DNA from: Ectothiorhodospiraceae bacterium WFHF3C12 | GTDB taxonomy: Bacteria > Pseudomonadota > Gammaproteobacteria > Nitrococcales > Nitrococcaceae | Assembly (NCBI GenBank): GCA_013519935.1 | Contig: JACDUA010000032.1 | Span: 1-47,247, forward strand | Direction: 5' to 3' | DNA length: 47,247 nt | In this document: positions 18,704-27,423 of the stretch, in pieces | How the letters are laid out: the number at the start of each line of letters is the position of its first letter | Numbering within the stretch: position 1 is the first letter of the stretch | Notes under the pieces: generated by a model | Database searches by the model: none | The model's input: the letters and a program-made list of their open reading frames with translations, nothing else | What the model was told of the DNA's origin: nothing | Translations under genes and position numbers: made by a program

Positions 18704-20128
18704 GTGAACCCGTTGGCATTTCTACCCGCAAGTGGCGGTTACCCTGACAGACGCATCGAGGCGCTGGAAGCGAGCCGGTATGGCCGCGCGCGCCGCTGGG
18801 GGCACGGATGCCGGGGGAAGATCACGACCAAGAACGAGACCCGACCAACGTTGGCCGAACCACAAAGAATAAACGTCGAAGACCTGCTGATAGGGCTCTA
18901 CGTCGCCGAGCTGGACAGGCCCTGGCTCGAATCGCCGTTCCTGTTCCAGGGGTTCCGTATCGAGTCCGACCGGGATCTTGAGCAGCTGCGCGAGGCCTGT
19001 GCCTACGTTTACGTGGATCCGGACCGGTCCGAGGCGGCGGCGCTGTCCCGCGTTCAGGCTTCGCGGCCGACGCCCCGCCGTCCCGAGGCGGCCGTTGTCA
19101 GCGCCGTGCGCCGCCGTGAGATCGAGGGCCTGTTCGGGGACGATCCCTATCCGAACCCGGCGCGATTTCGCCAGGAGCTCGTTCGGGCCTCGCGGGTTCG
19201 CGGCGAGGCCCGCGACGTGGTCGATCACCTGCTGGGGCAGGTGCGTGCCGGCGGCGAGGTGGATGGCAAGCGGGCCGCCGGCGTGGTCCAGCACCTGGTG
19301 CGTGCGATCACCCGCAACACCACGGCCTCGCTGTGGCTGACCAGTCTCAAACAGCGCGACGAGTACACGGCGATCCACTGCATGAACGTCTGCGTGCTCG
19401 CCCTGGCTTTCGGTCGCTTTCTGGGTATGTCACAGCAGGCGCTGGAGGTCCTGGGACTGGGGGCCCTGCTCCACGACATCGGCAAGATGCGCACGCCCGA
19501 CTCGGTGCTGAACAAGCCCGGCCCGCTGACCGAGGAAGAGTTCGCCATCATGCGCCGTCACCCGGTGGATGGCTATGAGGCCATGCGTCGGGCCGGCGAC
19601 GTCTCGGCCGAGGTGCTCGAGATCATCCGTTCCCATCACGAGCGGGTCAGCGGCCGCGGTTATCCGGACGGCCTGGCCGGCGATGACATCCCGTTGACGG
19701 TGCGGGTGGTGGCCATCGCCGACGTCTACGACGCCATGACCAGCGACCGCGTCTACCGCGACGCGGTACCCGCCGAGCGGGCAATCCGCATTCTCTATCA
19801 GGGGGCGCCCCAGGACTTCGGTCGCGAGCTGGTCGAGGGCTTCATCCGCTGCATCGGCATTTTCCCGGTGGGCAGCCTCGTGGAGCTGGACTCCGGCGCA
19901 CTGGGGGTGGTGATCAGCTCCGCGCCCGAGTCGCGGCTCAAGCCGGTGCTGCTGATGGTGCGCACACCGGAGGGGGACGATTACGAAAAGCGGCTGGTGC
20001 TCAACCTGGCCGCACTGGATGCGGAGGCCCCGGGGCGCGGGCTGTCGGTGCGACGGGTGGTCCAGGGCGCCGACTACGGCATCGACGTCCCGGCCATCGT
20101 CCGCGCCGAGCTTGAGACGAGCCCGTAA
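18704..20128 (+). CDS. HD-GYP domain c-di-GMP phosphodiesterase with N-terminal DUF3391
   Basis: Up to 474 residues. A DUF3391-type N-terminal region (about 55-140, RINVEDLLIGLYVAELDRPW and YVYVDPDRS) precedes an HD-GYP domain (about 205-400): HD pair in LLHDIGKMRTPDSVLNKPG (257-258), HHERVSGRGYPDGL (HHE 311-313, GYP 319-321) and VAIADVYDAMTSDR. All metal-ligand and GYP positions are present, so it should hydrolyse c-di-GMP to pGpG or GMP. The start is uncertain: GTG 18704 gives 50 extra N-terminal residues unlike the family, while TTG 18851 would match the usual DUF3391 start. No membrane segments. Confidence 0.88.
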   Translation: MNPLAFLPASGGYPDRRIEALEASRYGRARRWGHGCRGKITTKNETRPTLAEPQRINVEDLLIGLYVAELDRPWLESPFLFQGFRIESDRDLEQLREACAYVYVDPDRSEAAALSRVQASRPTPRRPEAAVVSAVRRREIEGLFGDDPYPNPARFRQELVRASRVRGEARDVVDHLLGQVRAGGEVDGKRAAGVVQHLVRAITRNTTASLWLTSLKQRDEYTAIHCMNVCVLALAFGRFLGMSQQALEVLGLGALLHDIGKMRTPDSVLNKPGPLTEEEFAIMRRHPVDGYEAMRRAGDVSAEVLEIIRSHHERVSGRGYPDGLAGDDIPLTVRVVAIADVYDAMTSDRVYRDAVPAERAIRILYQGAPQDFGRELVEGFIRCIGIFPVGSLVELDSGALGVVISSAPESRLKPVLLMVRTPEGDDYEKRLVLNLAALDAEAPGRGLSVRRVVQGADYGIDVPAIVRAELETSP

Positions 20129-20295
20129 CCGGCAGCCTTTGCTGGTCTCAATCCCCGGTGGTTCGGGCACCGAGGCGTATTTCCACGGGGGCGGTCGACG
20201 GGGTACCCTTGCGCCGCATCGTTTCCTGGCCCGGGTCTGCGCCGAGGTAACCGCTTTGACCGCATCGATAGTCATCTTCAACCGGGACGGCCGGT

Positions 20296-21357
20296 TTGAG
20301 TGAACGCTGGCTGGACGTCTTCGCGGGCCGCGAGGCGCTGAGGCGGATTCGCGACTCGGGCCTGCGGCCGGAGGACGTGGATATCGTCACCGGCGCTTCG
20401 GGCGGACCCAAGTGGTTCGTCCTCTATGGCCTGGACCGGGTGTTGTGGTCGGAGTGGTTCGCCCACCGGCGGCGGCCGCTGTCGCTGATCGGCTCCTCCT
20501 CGGGCAGCTGGCGTTTCGCCGCGGCCTGCCAGAACGATCCGCTGGCCGCCCTGGAGCGCTTCGAGGCCGCCTACCGCGAGCAACGCTTTCCCCACAATCC
20601 GCCGGCGGAGCTGGTCACCGAGACCGCGCGGCGGACCATGGACGCCATGCTGGGGAGCCACGGTGTCCGCGAAATCCTGGGCCAGCCCGGCCGCCGACTC
20701 GCCATAGTGGTCAATCGCCTGCGCGGGCTGCCCGCGCAGGCGCCGCGCGGACGTCATTACCGCCGCCTGGCCCTGGGGGCGGTCCTGAATCTCGCCCGGC
20801 GGGACTGGCTGGGGCGGGTGGTCGAGCGGCTGGTATTTCACGTCGGGGACGCCGACCCGCTGGCGTTCTCCGACCGCCTGCCGACGCGCTATGTGCCGCT
20901 GACCGAGGAGAACCTGCGGCCCGCCCTGCTGGCCTCCGGATCGATTCCGCGGGTCATGGCCCCAGTGCTGGACATACCCGGGGCCGGCCCGGGCGTGTAT
21001 TACGACGGCGGGATCACGGACTATCATTTCGCCGAGCCATTCCCGGGATCGGACGGGTTGGCGCTGATGCCTCATTTCTACCCATACGCCGTCCCCGGCT
21101 GGTTCGACAAGCTTGCTCCCTGGCGCCGGCGCGGACGGGGGCTCGACCGCACCGTGCTGCTGGCGCCCAGCGAGGCCTTTCTCCAGCGCCTGCCGCAGGG
21201 GAAGATCCCCGACCGCAATGACTTCCTGCGCCTGCCGGACGCGGAACGGGCGCGCTACTGGAAGACCGCGGTCGACGAATCCCGGCGGCTCGGAGACGCC
21301 CTCTCCGAGCTGGTCGCCGGTGGGCGGTTGTCGCGGGTTGCTCGTCCACTGCCGTAA
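20296..21357 (+). CDS. Patatin-like phospholipase
   Basis: A 353-residue Ser-Asp dyad hydrolase. The oxyanion segment GASGGPKWF (33-41), nucleophile elbow GSSSG (Ser68) and catalytic Asp in YYDGGITDYHF (Asp237) are all visible. Patatin proteins release fatty acids from membrane lipids. The start is TTG 20296; no better in-frame codon is close. No signal peptide, so probably cytoplasmic or membrane-associated. It follows the HD-GYP gene by 167 bp without an obvious terminator and could be read from the same transcript. Confidence 0.85.
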   Translation: MSERWLDVFAGREALRRIRDSGLRPEDVDIVTGASGGPKWFVLYGLDRVLWSEWFAHRRRPLSLIGSSSGSWRFAAACQNDPLAALERFEAAYREQRFPHNPPAELVTETARRTMDAMLGSHGVREILGQPGRRLAIVVNRLRGLPAQAPRGRHYRRLALGAVLNLARRDWLGRVVERLVFHVGDADPLAFSDRLPTRYVPLTEENLRPALLASGSIPRVMAPVLDIPGAGPGVYYDGGITDYHFAEPFPGSDGLALMPHFYPYAVPGWFDKLAPWRRRGRGLDRTVLLAPSEAFLQRLPQGKIPDRNDFLRLPDAERARYWKTAVDESRRLGDALSELVAGGRLSRVARPLP

Positions 21358-21567
21358 CGGCTGCCGGGGCACCGTCCACACCTGTCAGTTTGGACAGGTT
21401 CCAAAATATCCCCTGCCAAGCAAACTCCCGATTGGGGGGTCGTCAGCAAACCGTTGCACCGGCGTTCCCGCCGGCACGATGGCGGGTGCCGGGCCGGTCG
21501 CTGGCGTATTGAAGGCGTGCCCTTGCCGTTGTTCGGGGGCGCGCATGGCAATCGCAGGGGGTAATGC

Positions 21568-21963
21568 ATGTCCGACCTGGTCAATACGCTCAAGAACGAA
21601 CACCGCGCGATTCAGAATCTCCTTCAGGGCGCGAGTCAGGCTGGCGTCACCACGGCCGATGGCCGGGCGAAGCTGAAGAAGGCCAAGGCGCTGCTGATCG
21701 GTCATCTGGAGAAGGAGGACCGCCAGCTCTATCCGGTTCTGCTCAACAGCGGCGATGCCGGCCTGGCGGGTTCATTCGCCGAAGAGATGCAGGCCATTTC
21801 CAGGCAGGTCGTCGCATTCTTCGAGAAATACGAGAACGGCGGCGATGACTTTCAGTTCGCCGTCGATTTCGGCAAGGTGCTGGGACTGCTGAACAACCGC
21901 ATCCGCCGCGAGGAGGCGTCGCTTTACCGGCGCTACGAGGCGCTGGTCTCCGATCCGGCCTGA
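21568..21963 (+). CDS. Hemerythrin-like helical-bundle protein
   Basis: A 131-residue predicted four-helix bundle. Hemerythrin-type ligands appear in LKNEHRAIQNLL (His12) and LIGHLEKEDRQLYPVL (His46, Glu50). The C-terminal helix reads NNRIRREEASLYRRYE, keeping the Glu pair but having Arg where many family members have His, so a full di-iron site is doubtful. Possible roles are oxygen or NO sensing or iron handling; none is proven. ATG 21568 follows GGGGGTAATGC. It converges on the amidotransferase gene. Confidence 0.72.
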   Translation: MSDLVNTLKNEHRAIQNLLQGASQAGVTTADGRAKLKKAKALLIGHLEKEDRQLYPVLLNSGDAGLAGSFAEEMQAISRQVVAFFEKYENGGDDFQFAVDFGKVLGLLNNRIRREEASLYRRYEALVSDPA

Positions 21964-22024
21964 GGCGGAGGCTCGACATGCCGGCCGCCGCTGGCGTGCC
22001 GGCATGCGCCGCGCATACGTCTCG

Positions 22025-22729
22025 CTACTGGCCGAAGAACCGGTCCATGAGCCGGAACATCCACTCGTTGCCCTGGGCGAATGGCGCATCGGCACGCAGG
22101 ATGTCCGCTCGCGACTGCACGTAGGGACTGTCGCTGGCGAGCTCGTCGGCCGCGGCATCCGCGAGCCTTGTGGCCTGTTCGGCATCCCATTCCAGGTGGC
22201 ACTGCAGAGCGAGCACGCGCCCGCCGGGATCGAAGAAGCCCTGATTGGCGCAGGCCTCGCTGTGTCCCACGGCGGTCATGCCGGCCGGGCACTCGAAGGT
22301 GTCTCCGTGCCAGTGCATCACCTCCAGGGTCTCCGGGAAATCCCGGAACAGACGGTGCGAACGGGCTGGCGGCGAAAAGTGCACCGGATGCCAGCCGATT
22401 TCGGGATGGGTGAGCCGGGTGACCGGCGCGCCCATGACGTCGGCGATGAGCTGAGCGCCCAGGCAGATGCCGAGCACGGGTGCCCGGCGCTCAAGCACGC
22501 CGCGAATGAACGCCTTTTCCTGTCGCAGCCAGGGGTATGCCTCTTGGTCATGGACACCCATTGGACCGCCAAGCACAATCAGGCCGCCGACGCCTGCGGG
22601 GTCCGGCGGGCTGGCGTCGTCGAAGAGCCGGCAGCCCTTCAGGCCGACACCGCGCGAATCCGCCCAGCGGCCGAGGGCGGCGGGGCCCTCGAAAGGGACA
22701 TGCTGCAGGACGTGAATGCTGTCGATCAC
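22025..22729 (-). CDS. Class I glutamine amidotransferase (GMP-synthase-like)
   Basis: A 234-residue stand-alone glutaminase-fold protein. It begins in family style (IHVLQHVPFEGP), has GGLIVLGGPMGVHD, the nucleophile in GICLGAQLIADVMG (Cys89) and the His-Glu pair in LQCHLEWD (His178, Glu180), giving a complete Cys-His-Glu triad. The amidated substrate is unknown; such proteins are often annotated GuaA-like but lack the synthetase domain. I chose GTG 22729 because upstream codons lack coding character, although the frame is open to 22987. Its start region is divergent from the large signalling gene. Confidence 0.85.
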   Translation of the reverse strand: MIDSIHVLQHVPFEGPAALGRWADSRGVGLKGCRLFDDASPPDPAGVGGLIVLGGPMGVHDQEAYPWLRQEKAFIRGVLERRAPVLGICLGAQLIADVMGAPVTRLTHPEIGWHPVHFSPPARSHRLFRDFPETLEVMHWHGDTFECPAGMTAVGHSEACANQGFFDPGGRVLALQCHLEWDAEQATRLADAAADELASDSPYVQSRADILRADAPFAQGNEWMFRLMDRFFGQ

Positions 22730-22979
22730 GATGCGGTGTTCCCATAATCGCGTGGGAGACGGCTCAGGCCTCGCGCCGGCATCTGGCGTCGGTGCCGGGA
22801 GCGGAAGACGCGTCTCCGGGTTGCAGCGACTATGACGGCCGTCTCCGGCGTTTTCAATGCTTTGCAAGCGCCTTGGTGCACCCACGGCCGGTAATGTGGG
22901 AAGATCGCCGGCAGCGGCGCGTTTCGCCGTTGCCAAGGAATGCCCGAATGATGAACCGCGGGGCCGCGGAACGCAGACA

Positions 22980-25900
22980 ATGACCATTCTCGTCGCCGGG
23001 AACTGCGGATCCTTGACCGAGACCCTGGCCGCCGCCGGTCACGAGGTGTCGACGGCGGCCACCGGCACGGCCGCACTGGAGCGGGTCGAGGCGGGCGGCG
23101 TGACGGCGCTCGTACTGTCGATCCTGCTGCCGGGCAGCGACGCCCTGACGGTGTGTCGCCGGATTCGGGAGGATGTCCGCTGGAAGGCGCTGCCGGTGGT
23201 AATCCGTCGCGATTTCCCGCTGGAGGGCGACGATCCCGAGCTGGTCCGGGCCATCGGGGCCGACCTCTACGCGGGCGAGAACGTTGCCGACGCGGATGTC
23301 GTCGGCGAGATCGAGCGACTGCTCCAGGACGGCCGCCCGGACAGCCGCCCGGTCACCGATCCGGAAGCATCCGCCGTGGAGCGACATCATACGGCGCTGC
23401 TCGGCCGCCTGCTCGACAGCCGGCTGATGGCGGAGGCGCAGCATGCCGAGCGTCTGCGCGAGACCGAGGGGCGGACCCGCGCCGTGGTCGAGACCGCCGC
23501 CGATGCCATCATCGCCATCGATACCGAAGACCGCATCATCTTCGCGAACTCCGCTGCCGCGGAGATGACCGGGTACACGGAGCAGGGGCTCAGTGGCCGC
23601 TCCGTGCGGGACCTCATCCCCGAGCGCCATCGCGACGCCCACACCGAGGGCATGCGCCGGTACATGCGTACGGGTGAGCCGAGAATGCCTTCATGGCGGG
23701 GTGTCGCATTCACGGTGCTGCGCGCCGACGGCCGGGAGTTGCCGGTGGAGGTCACCCTGGGCGAGCACGCCCTGGGCAGCGAGCGCTGGTTCATCGGCGT
23801 GCTCAGGGACATCTCCGAGCGGCTTCGCGACGAGCAGCGGCTGCAGCGCATCAACCGGATGTACGCCATGCTCAGCGCCTGCAATCACGTGCTCCTGCGC
23901 ACGGAGGACGAGACGGCGCTGCTGGAGAAGTTCGTCGAGTCCGTGGTGGGGGTGGGCGGTTACCGTTTCGCCTGGGTGGGGTACGCCGAGCACGATGCGG
24001 AGCGCAATATCCGTCCGGTGGCGCGGGCCGGCGTCGACGACGGCTACCTGGAGGCGATTCGCATCACCTGGTCGGACGCGCCGGAGGGGCGTGGACCGGG
24101 CGGTCGCGCCATCCGCAGCGGCGAGACCCAGGTGATCGAGGACATGCAGACCGCCGAGATCATGACACCCTGGCGGGAGCAGGCGAACGCGCGCGGTTAC
24201 CGTTCCATGGTGGCTCTGCCCATGAACCTGGAGGGCCGGCGCCTGGGTGTTCTGTGCATTTACGCCGACCAGTCGGGGGTGTTTTCCGAGGAGGAGGTCG
24301 GCCTGCTGGAGGAGCTGACCGGCGATCTGGCCTTCGGTATCCAGGCGCTGCGGGTGCGCCAGGCCCGGCAGCGGGCCGAGGCGGAGCTGCGGCTCACCCA
24401 CCGCGCGCTGGAAGCGAGCAACAACGGCGTGATCATTACCGATGCCCGGGCCGATGACCATCCGGTGATCTACGCCAATCCGGCCTTCAGCCGCATTACC
24501 GGCTATGGCCATGACGAGATCGTGGGACGCAACCCGCGCTTCATCATGGGCTCGGAGCTGGATCAGCCGGCGCTGGACGCCATCCGCGCCGCCCTGCGGG
24601 AGGGGCGCTCGGAGACCGCCACCGTCCGCACGTTCCGCAAGGACGGCAGCGAGGTGTGGTGCGACACCGCCGTCTCTCCGGTGTTCGACGAGCAGGGGGC
24701 GCTGACGCATTTCGTGGGGATCAGTACCGACATCACCGAGCGGGTGCGCTACGAGTACGAGCTCGAATACCAGACCAACCACGATCTGCTCACCGGTCTC
24801 GCGAACCGCAGCCTGCTGCTGGATCGCCTCTCCCAGGGTCTGACCTTTGCCGAGCGCCACGGCCACGGCGTGGCCGTCGTCGTCATCGACCTGGACCGCT
24901 TCAAGCACGTCAACGACACGGCCGGGCATGCCGTGGGTGACGAGCTGTTGCGCGAGGTGGCCCGGTCCCTGACCGAGCTGACCGGGCGGGCGGACACGGT
25001 GGCCCGGCTGGGTGCCGATGAGTTCGTGGTGCTGCTGACGGAGCTCGACGGTCCCGACGAGGCGCTTCGCCGCGCCTATGAGCTGCGCAGCGGCGTGGGT
25101 CGGGTTCACGAGGTGCTGGGCCAGCGCATCGCGGCGCCCTGCAGCCTCGGTGTGAGCTACGGGACGGCGGATGGCGGGCAACCCGATGCCCTGCTGCGCC
25201 ATGCCGAGACCGCCATGTACCGCGCCAAGGAGATAGGGGGCGGCGAGGTGGTGATGTTCAGTGACGAGCTCACCGTGCGGACCACGGACCGGGTTCGGCT
25301 GGAGTCCGCCCTGCGGGAGGCGCTGGCCCGGCGCGAGCTGCAGGTGTATTTCCAGCCCCAGTTCCAGCTGGCCGACGATGCCCTGGCGGGGGCCGAGGCG
25401 CTGGCGCGCTGGCACCACCCGGAGCGGGGCTGGATCTCGCCCGCGGAGTTCATCCCCGTGGCGGAGGAAACCGGCCTCATCGTCCAGCTGGGGCGGTTCG
25501 TGCTGGAGCGGGCCTGTGAGCAGCTCGCCGCCTGGGATGCCCGCGGCATCCACGTCCCGCGGCTGGCGGTGAACGTCTCGGGGTTGCAGGTGCAGCGCGA
25601 GGACCTGGTACGCGACGTGGCGGAAGTTCTGGCGGCGACGGGCATTTCCCCCGACCGTCTCGAGCTGGAGGTCACCGAGTCGTTCGTCATGCGCCGGGCC
25701 GAGGCGGCGATCCGCCAGCTCAACCGTCTGAGCCGGATGGGTGTCCACGTGGCGGTCGACGACTTCGGCACGGGCTATTCGTCCCTGAGCTATCTCAAAC
25801 GTCTGCCGGTCAACCGGCTCAAGCTGGACAAGTCCTTCGTCCGCGACATTCCCGGCAACGCCCACGACGAGGCGATCGCGCGGGCGGTAATCGCGCTGGG

Positions 25901-26063
25901 CAAGAGCATGGCCCTGGAGGTCGTCGCGGAGGGCGTGGAGACGGAACGGCAGAAGCGGTTCCTGCGTTTGGAAGGCTGCGACGTGGCCCAGGGGTTCCTC
26001 TACGGCCGACCGTTGCCCGCCGAGGAGCTGGAATCGTCGCTAATCCGGGGTGTCGCCAGCTGA
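22980..26063 (+). CDS. Multidomain REC-PAS-GAF-PAS-GGDEF-EAL signalling protein
   Basis: A 1,027-residue cytoplasmic protein for c-di-GMP turnover. Order: receiver-like domain (1-115), PAS (164-284), GAF (299-454, GYRFAWVGYAE), PAS (464-589, ASNNGVIITDA..), GGDEF (599-760) and EAL (770-1020). The receiver has Ser47 where the phospho-accepting Asp should be (LVLSILLPG), so it is a pseudo-receiver. The GGDEF signature reads GADEF (678-682), possibly weakening cyclase activity. The EAL domain has EALARWHHP, DDFGTGYSSL, KLDKSFV, VAEGVET and QGFLYGRP and should be an active phosphodiesterase. ATG 22980 starts the first receiver strand; 41 more codons are open upstream. Confidence 0.92.
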   Translation: MTILVAGNCGSLTETLAAAGHEVSTAATGTAALERVEAGGVTALVLSILLPGSDALTVCRRIREDVRWKALPVVIRRDFPLEGDDPELVRAIGADLYAGENVADADVVGEIERLLQDGRPDSRPVTDPEASAVERHHTALLGRLLDSRLMAEAQHAERLRETEGRTRAVVETAADAIIAIDTEDRIIFANSAAAEMTGYTEQGLSGRSVRDLIPERHRDAHTEGMRRYMRTGEPRMPSWRGVAFTVLRADGRELPVEVTLGEHALGSERWFIGVLRDISERLRDEQRLQRINRMYAMLSACNHVLLRTEDETALLEKFVESVVGVGGYRFAWVGYAEHDAERNIRPVARAGVDDGYLEAIRITWSDAPEGRGPGGRAIRSGETQVIEDMQTAEIMTPWREQANARGYRSMVALPMNLEGRRLGVLCIYADQSGVFSEEEVGLLEELTGDLAFGIQALRVRQARQRAEAELRLTHRALEASNNGVIITDARADDHPVIYANPAFSRITGYGHDEIVGRNPRFIMGSELDQPALDAIRAALREGRSETATVRTFRKDGSEVWCDTAVSPVFDEQGALTHFVGISTDITERVRYEYELEYQTNHDLLTGLANRSLLLDRLSQGLTFAERHGHGVAVVVIDLDRFKHVNDTAGHAVGDELLREVARSLTELTGRADTVARLGADEFVVLLTELDGPDEALRRAYELRSGVGRVHEVLGQRIAAPCSLGVSYGTADGGQPDALLRHAETAMYRAKEIGGGEVVMFSDELTVRTTDRVRLESALREALARRELQVYFQPQFQLADDALAGAEALARWHHPERGWISPAEFIPVAEETGLIVQLGRFVLERACEQLAAWDARGIHVPRLAVNVSGLQVQREDLVRDVAEVLAATGISPDRLELEVTESFVMRRAEAAIRQLNRLSRMGVHVAVDDFGTGYSSLSYLKRLPVNRLKLDKSFVRDIPGNAHDEAIARAVIALGKSMALEVVAEGVETERQKRFLRLEGCDVAQGFLYGRPLPAEELESSLIRGVAS

Positions 26064-26101
26064 CAGCGGGGCTCCATGCACCGCGAAGGGGATGGCCGGA
26101 G

Positions 26102-26407
26102 TCAGGCGCGGCCGGCGCCGAAATCGTTGGGCGTGTGGAAGTACTCGCTGGTGCGGGCCAGCTCCTCGACCTGTTTGAGCAGCTCGGCGAGCCGCAGCTC
26201 GGCGGTTCGCATGGACGCGCAGTCCTCGCAGGCCGGATCGTCGCAGGGCTGACGGGCATAGAGCCAGTACTGGATGGCGCCGGCGAGGAGCCCGTCGCCG
26301 ATGTCCCAGGGATGGGATTCCGGCTCGTCGTCGGCGATGCGATTTCCCAGCTCAACGGCCTCGCGCGCGGCTTCCTCGAAGCTGGTTTCGGGTTCCTCTA
26401 CGGCCAT
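26102..26407 (-). CDS. Hypothetical small acidic Cys-containing protein
   Basis: A 101-residue protein of no recognised family. It is acidic and mostly helical, with a central cysteine cluster CDDPACEDC (C-x5-C-x2-C) that could bind a metal or form disulfides, and a C-terminal heptad-like helix (LRLAELLKQVEELA). ATG 26405-26407 has AGGACG about eight bases upstream; a TTG seven codons earlier is the alternative. It converges on the GGDEF-EAL gene and no partner is apparent. Confidence 0.6.
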   Translation of the reverse strand: MAVEEPETSFEEAAREAVELGNRIADDEPESHPWDIGDGLLAGAIQYWLYARQPCDDPACEDCASMRTAELRLAELLKQVEELARTSEYFHTPNDFGAGRA

Positions 26408-26655
26408 CTCGGCGTCCTGTTTCCCCAATCTGTCCGCCTATTGTAGCAGTCGGCGGCGGGCCCTTGCCGAGGCGGTAAGCCTGTGCGCCGGCGTTGATTG
26501 CGCGTTCTCCCGCCCCCACCCAAGCACCGAGGTTCGCCGCCATCGAGCGGGTGCCCCATTGGGGGGAAGGGTGGCGGACGTCGTGGTTTTGATGCCTGAA
26601 CGGGTCCGGAGAGATCCGGCAGGCCAAGGTCAATTGGCTAGCTAAGGAGAGACAG

Positions 26656-26991
26656 ATGTCCGACAAGACCTTTGATCCATCCCGCCGTAACCTCTTGCGC
26701 GCCGGCATCGCCACGGCCGTGGCGGTTCCTTTCGCGCGCCTGGCGCTTGACGGCAGCGCCCACGCCCAGGATCTGCCCAAGCTCGCGCTGGACGATCCCC
26801 AGGCCAAGGCGCTGCAGTACGTGCACGATGCCTCCAAGGCCGGCGATGCCCGCCAGGAGGGGGCCGACTGCGCCAACTGCCAGCTCTATCAGGGCGGCGC
26901 CGACTCCGAGTGGGGCAAGTGCAGCATCTTCCCCGGCAAGCTGGTCAACGCCCAGGGCTGGTGCACGGCCTGGGCGCCCAAGGCCGGCTAA
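26656..26991 (+). CDS. hip: High-potential iron-sulfur protein (HiPIP), Tat-exported
   Basis: A 111-residue periplasmic electron carrier. The twin-arginine signal SRRNLLRAG (9-17) ends near AHAQD, giving a mature protein of about 73 residues. The four cluster cysteines fit HiPIP: Cys72 and Cys75 (DCANC), Cys89 (KCSIFPGK) and Cys103 (GWCTAW), which hold a 4Fe-4S cluster. HiPIPs shuttle electrons from bc1 to reaction centres or oxidases, mainly in purple and halophilic proteobacteria. AAGGAGAG precedes ATG 26656. It is a lone gene with 250 bp of upstream sequence for its own promoter. Confidence 0.94.
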   Translation: MSDKTFDPSRRNLLRAGIATAVAVPFARLALDGSAHAQDLPKLALDDPQAKALQYVHDASKAGDARQEGADCANCQLYQGGADSEWGKCSIFPGKLVNAQGWCTAWAPKAG

Positions 26992-27069
26992 CGGCCCTGC
27001 TCGATCAGGGGGCGCCATGGCGGCGTCCCCGCTACCGGATTTGACTGTACGCCGACATGGCCCGGTCGA

Positions 27070-27423
27070 TCAGAGAACGGCGATGGCGAGCAGAAACGTC
27101 GCCGCCACGGCGCTGGCCGCGTGCAGGTAGACCATGAACATCGGCGGCGGCTCACGCTGTAGCCGGAAGATCAGCACGAATAACCCGCCGACCAGCGCAA
27201 GGCAGTAGAACAGCAGGGCGGCATTGAGCAGGCGCAGGGTGCCCCCGGTGAAGGCCGCCGCGCCGACGGCCAGCACGGTCGCCATTCCCAGCCCGCCGTG
27301 GCTCAACCCGGATGCCAGTGACCCGGCCCGGCCGAGGGCGGCGCGTCTGGCGAGGTGCAGGCCCAGGGCCAACGCCGCGCCGGCCAGGGCCAGACCGAGG
27401 ATCATGAAGATTTCACGATTCAC
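27070..27423 (-). CDS. Small integral membrane protein, unknown function
   Basis: A 117-residue protein with four predicted hydrophobic segments (about 4-24, 42-60, 66-86 and 98-117). No family recognised. Its GTG start overlaps the stop of the DNA ligase gene by four bases (GTGA, 27420-27423), so its translation is likely coupled to the ligase. A membrane protein coupled to a DNA ligase is unexpected and has no functional explanation here. Confidence 0.68.
   Translation of the reverse strand: MNREIFMILGLALAGAALALGLHLARRAALGRAGSLASGLSHGGLGMATVLAVGAAAFTGGTLRLLNAALLFYCLALVGGLFVLIFRLQREPPPMFMVYLHAASAVAATFLLAIAVL

Noticed and set aside
23691-25865. 724-codon open frame antisense to the GGDEF-EAL gene
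   Set aside because: Opposite strand carries well-defined PAS, GAF, GGDEF and EAL motifs throughout.
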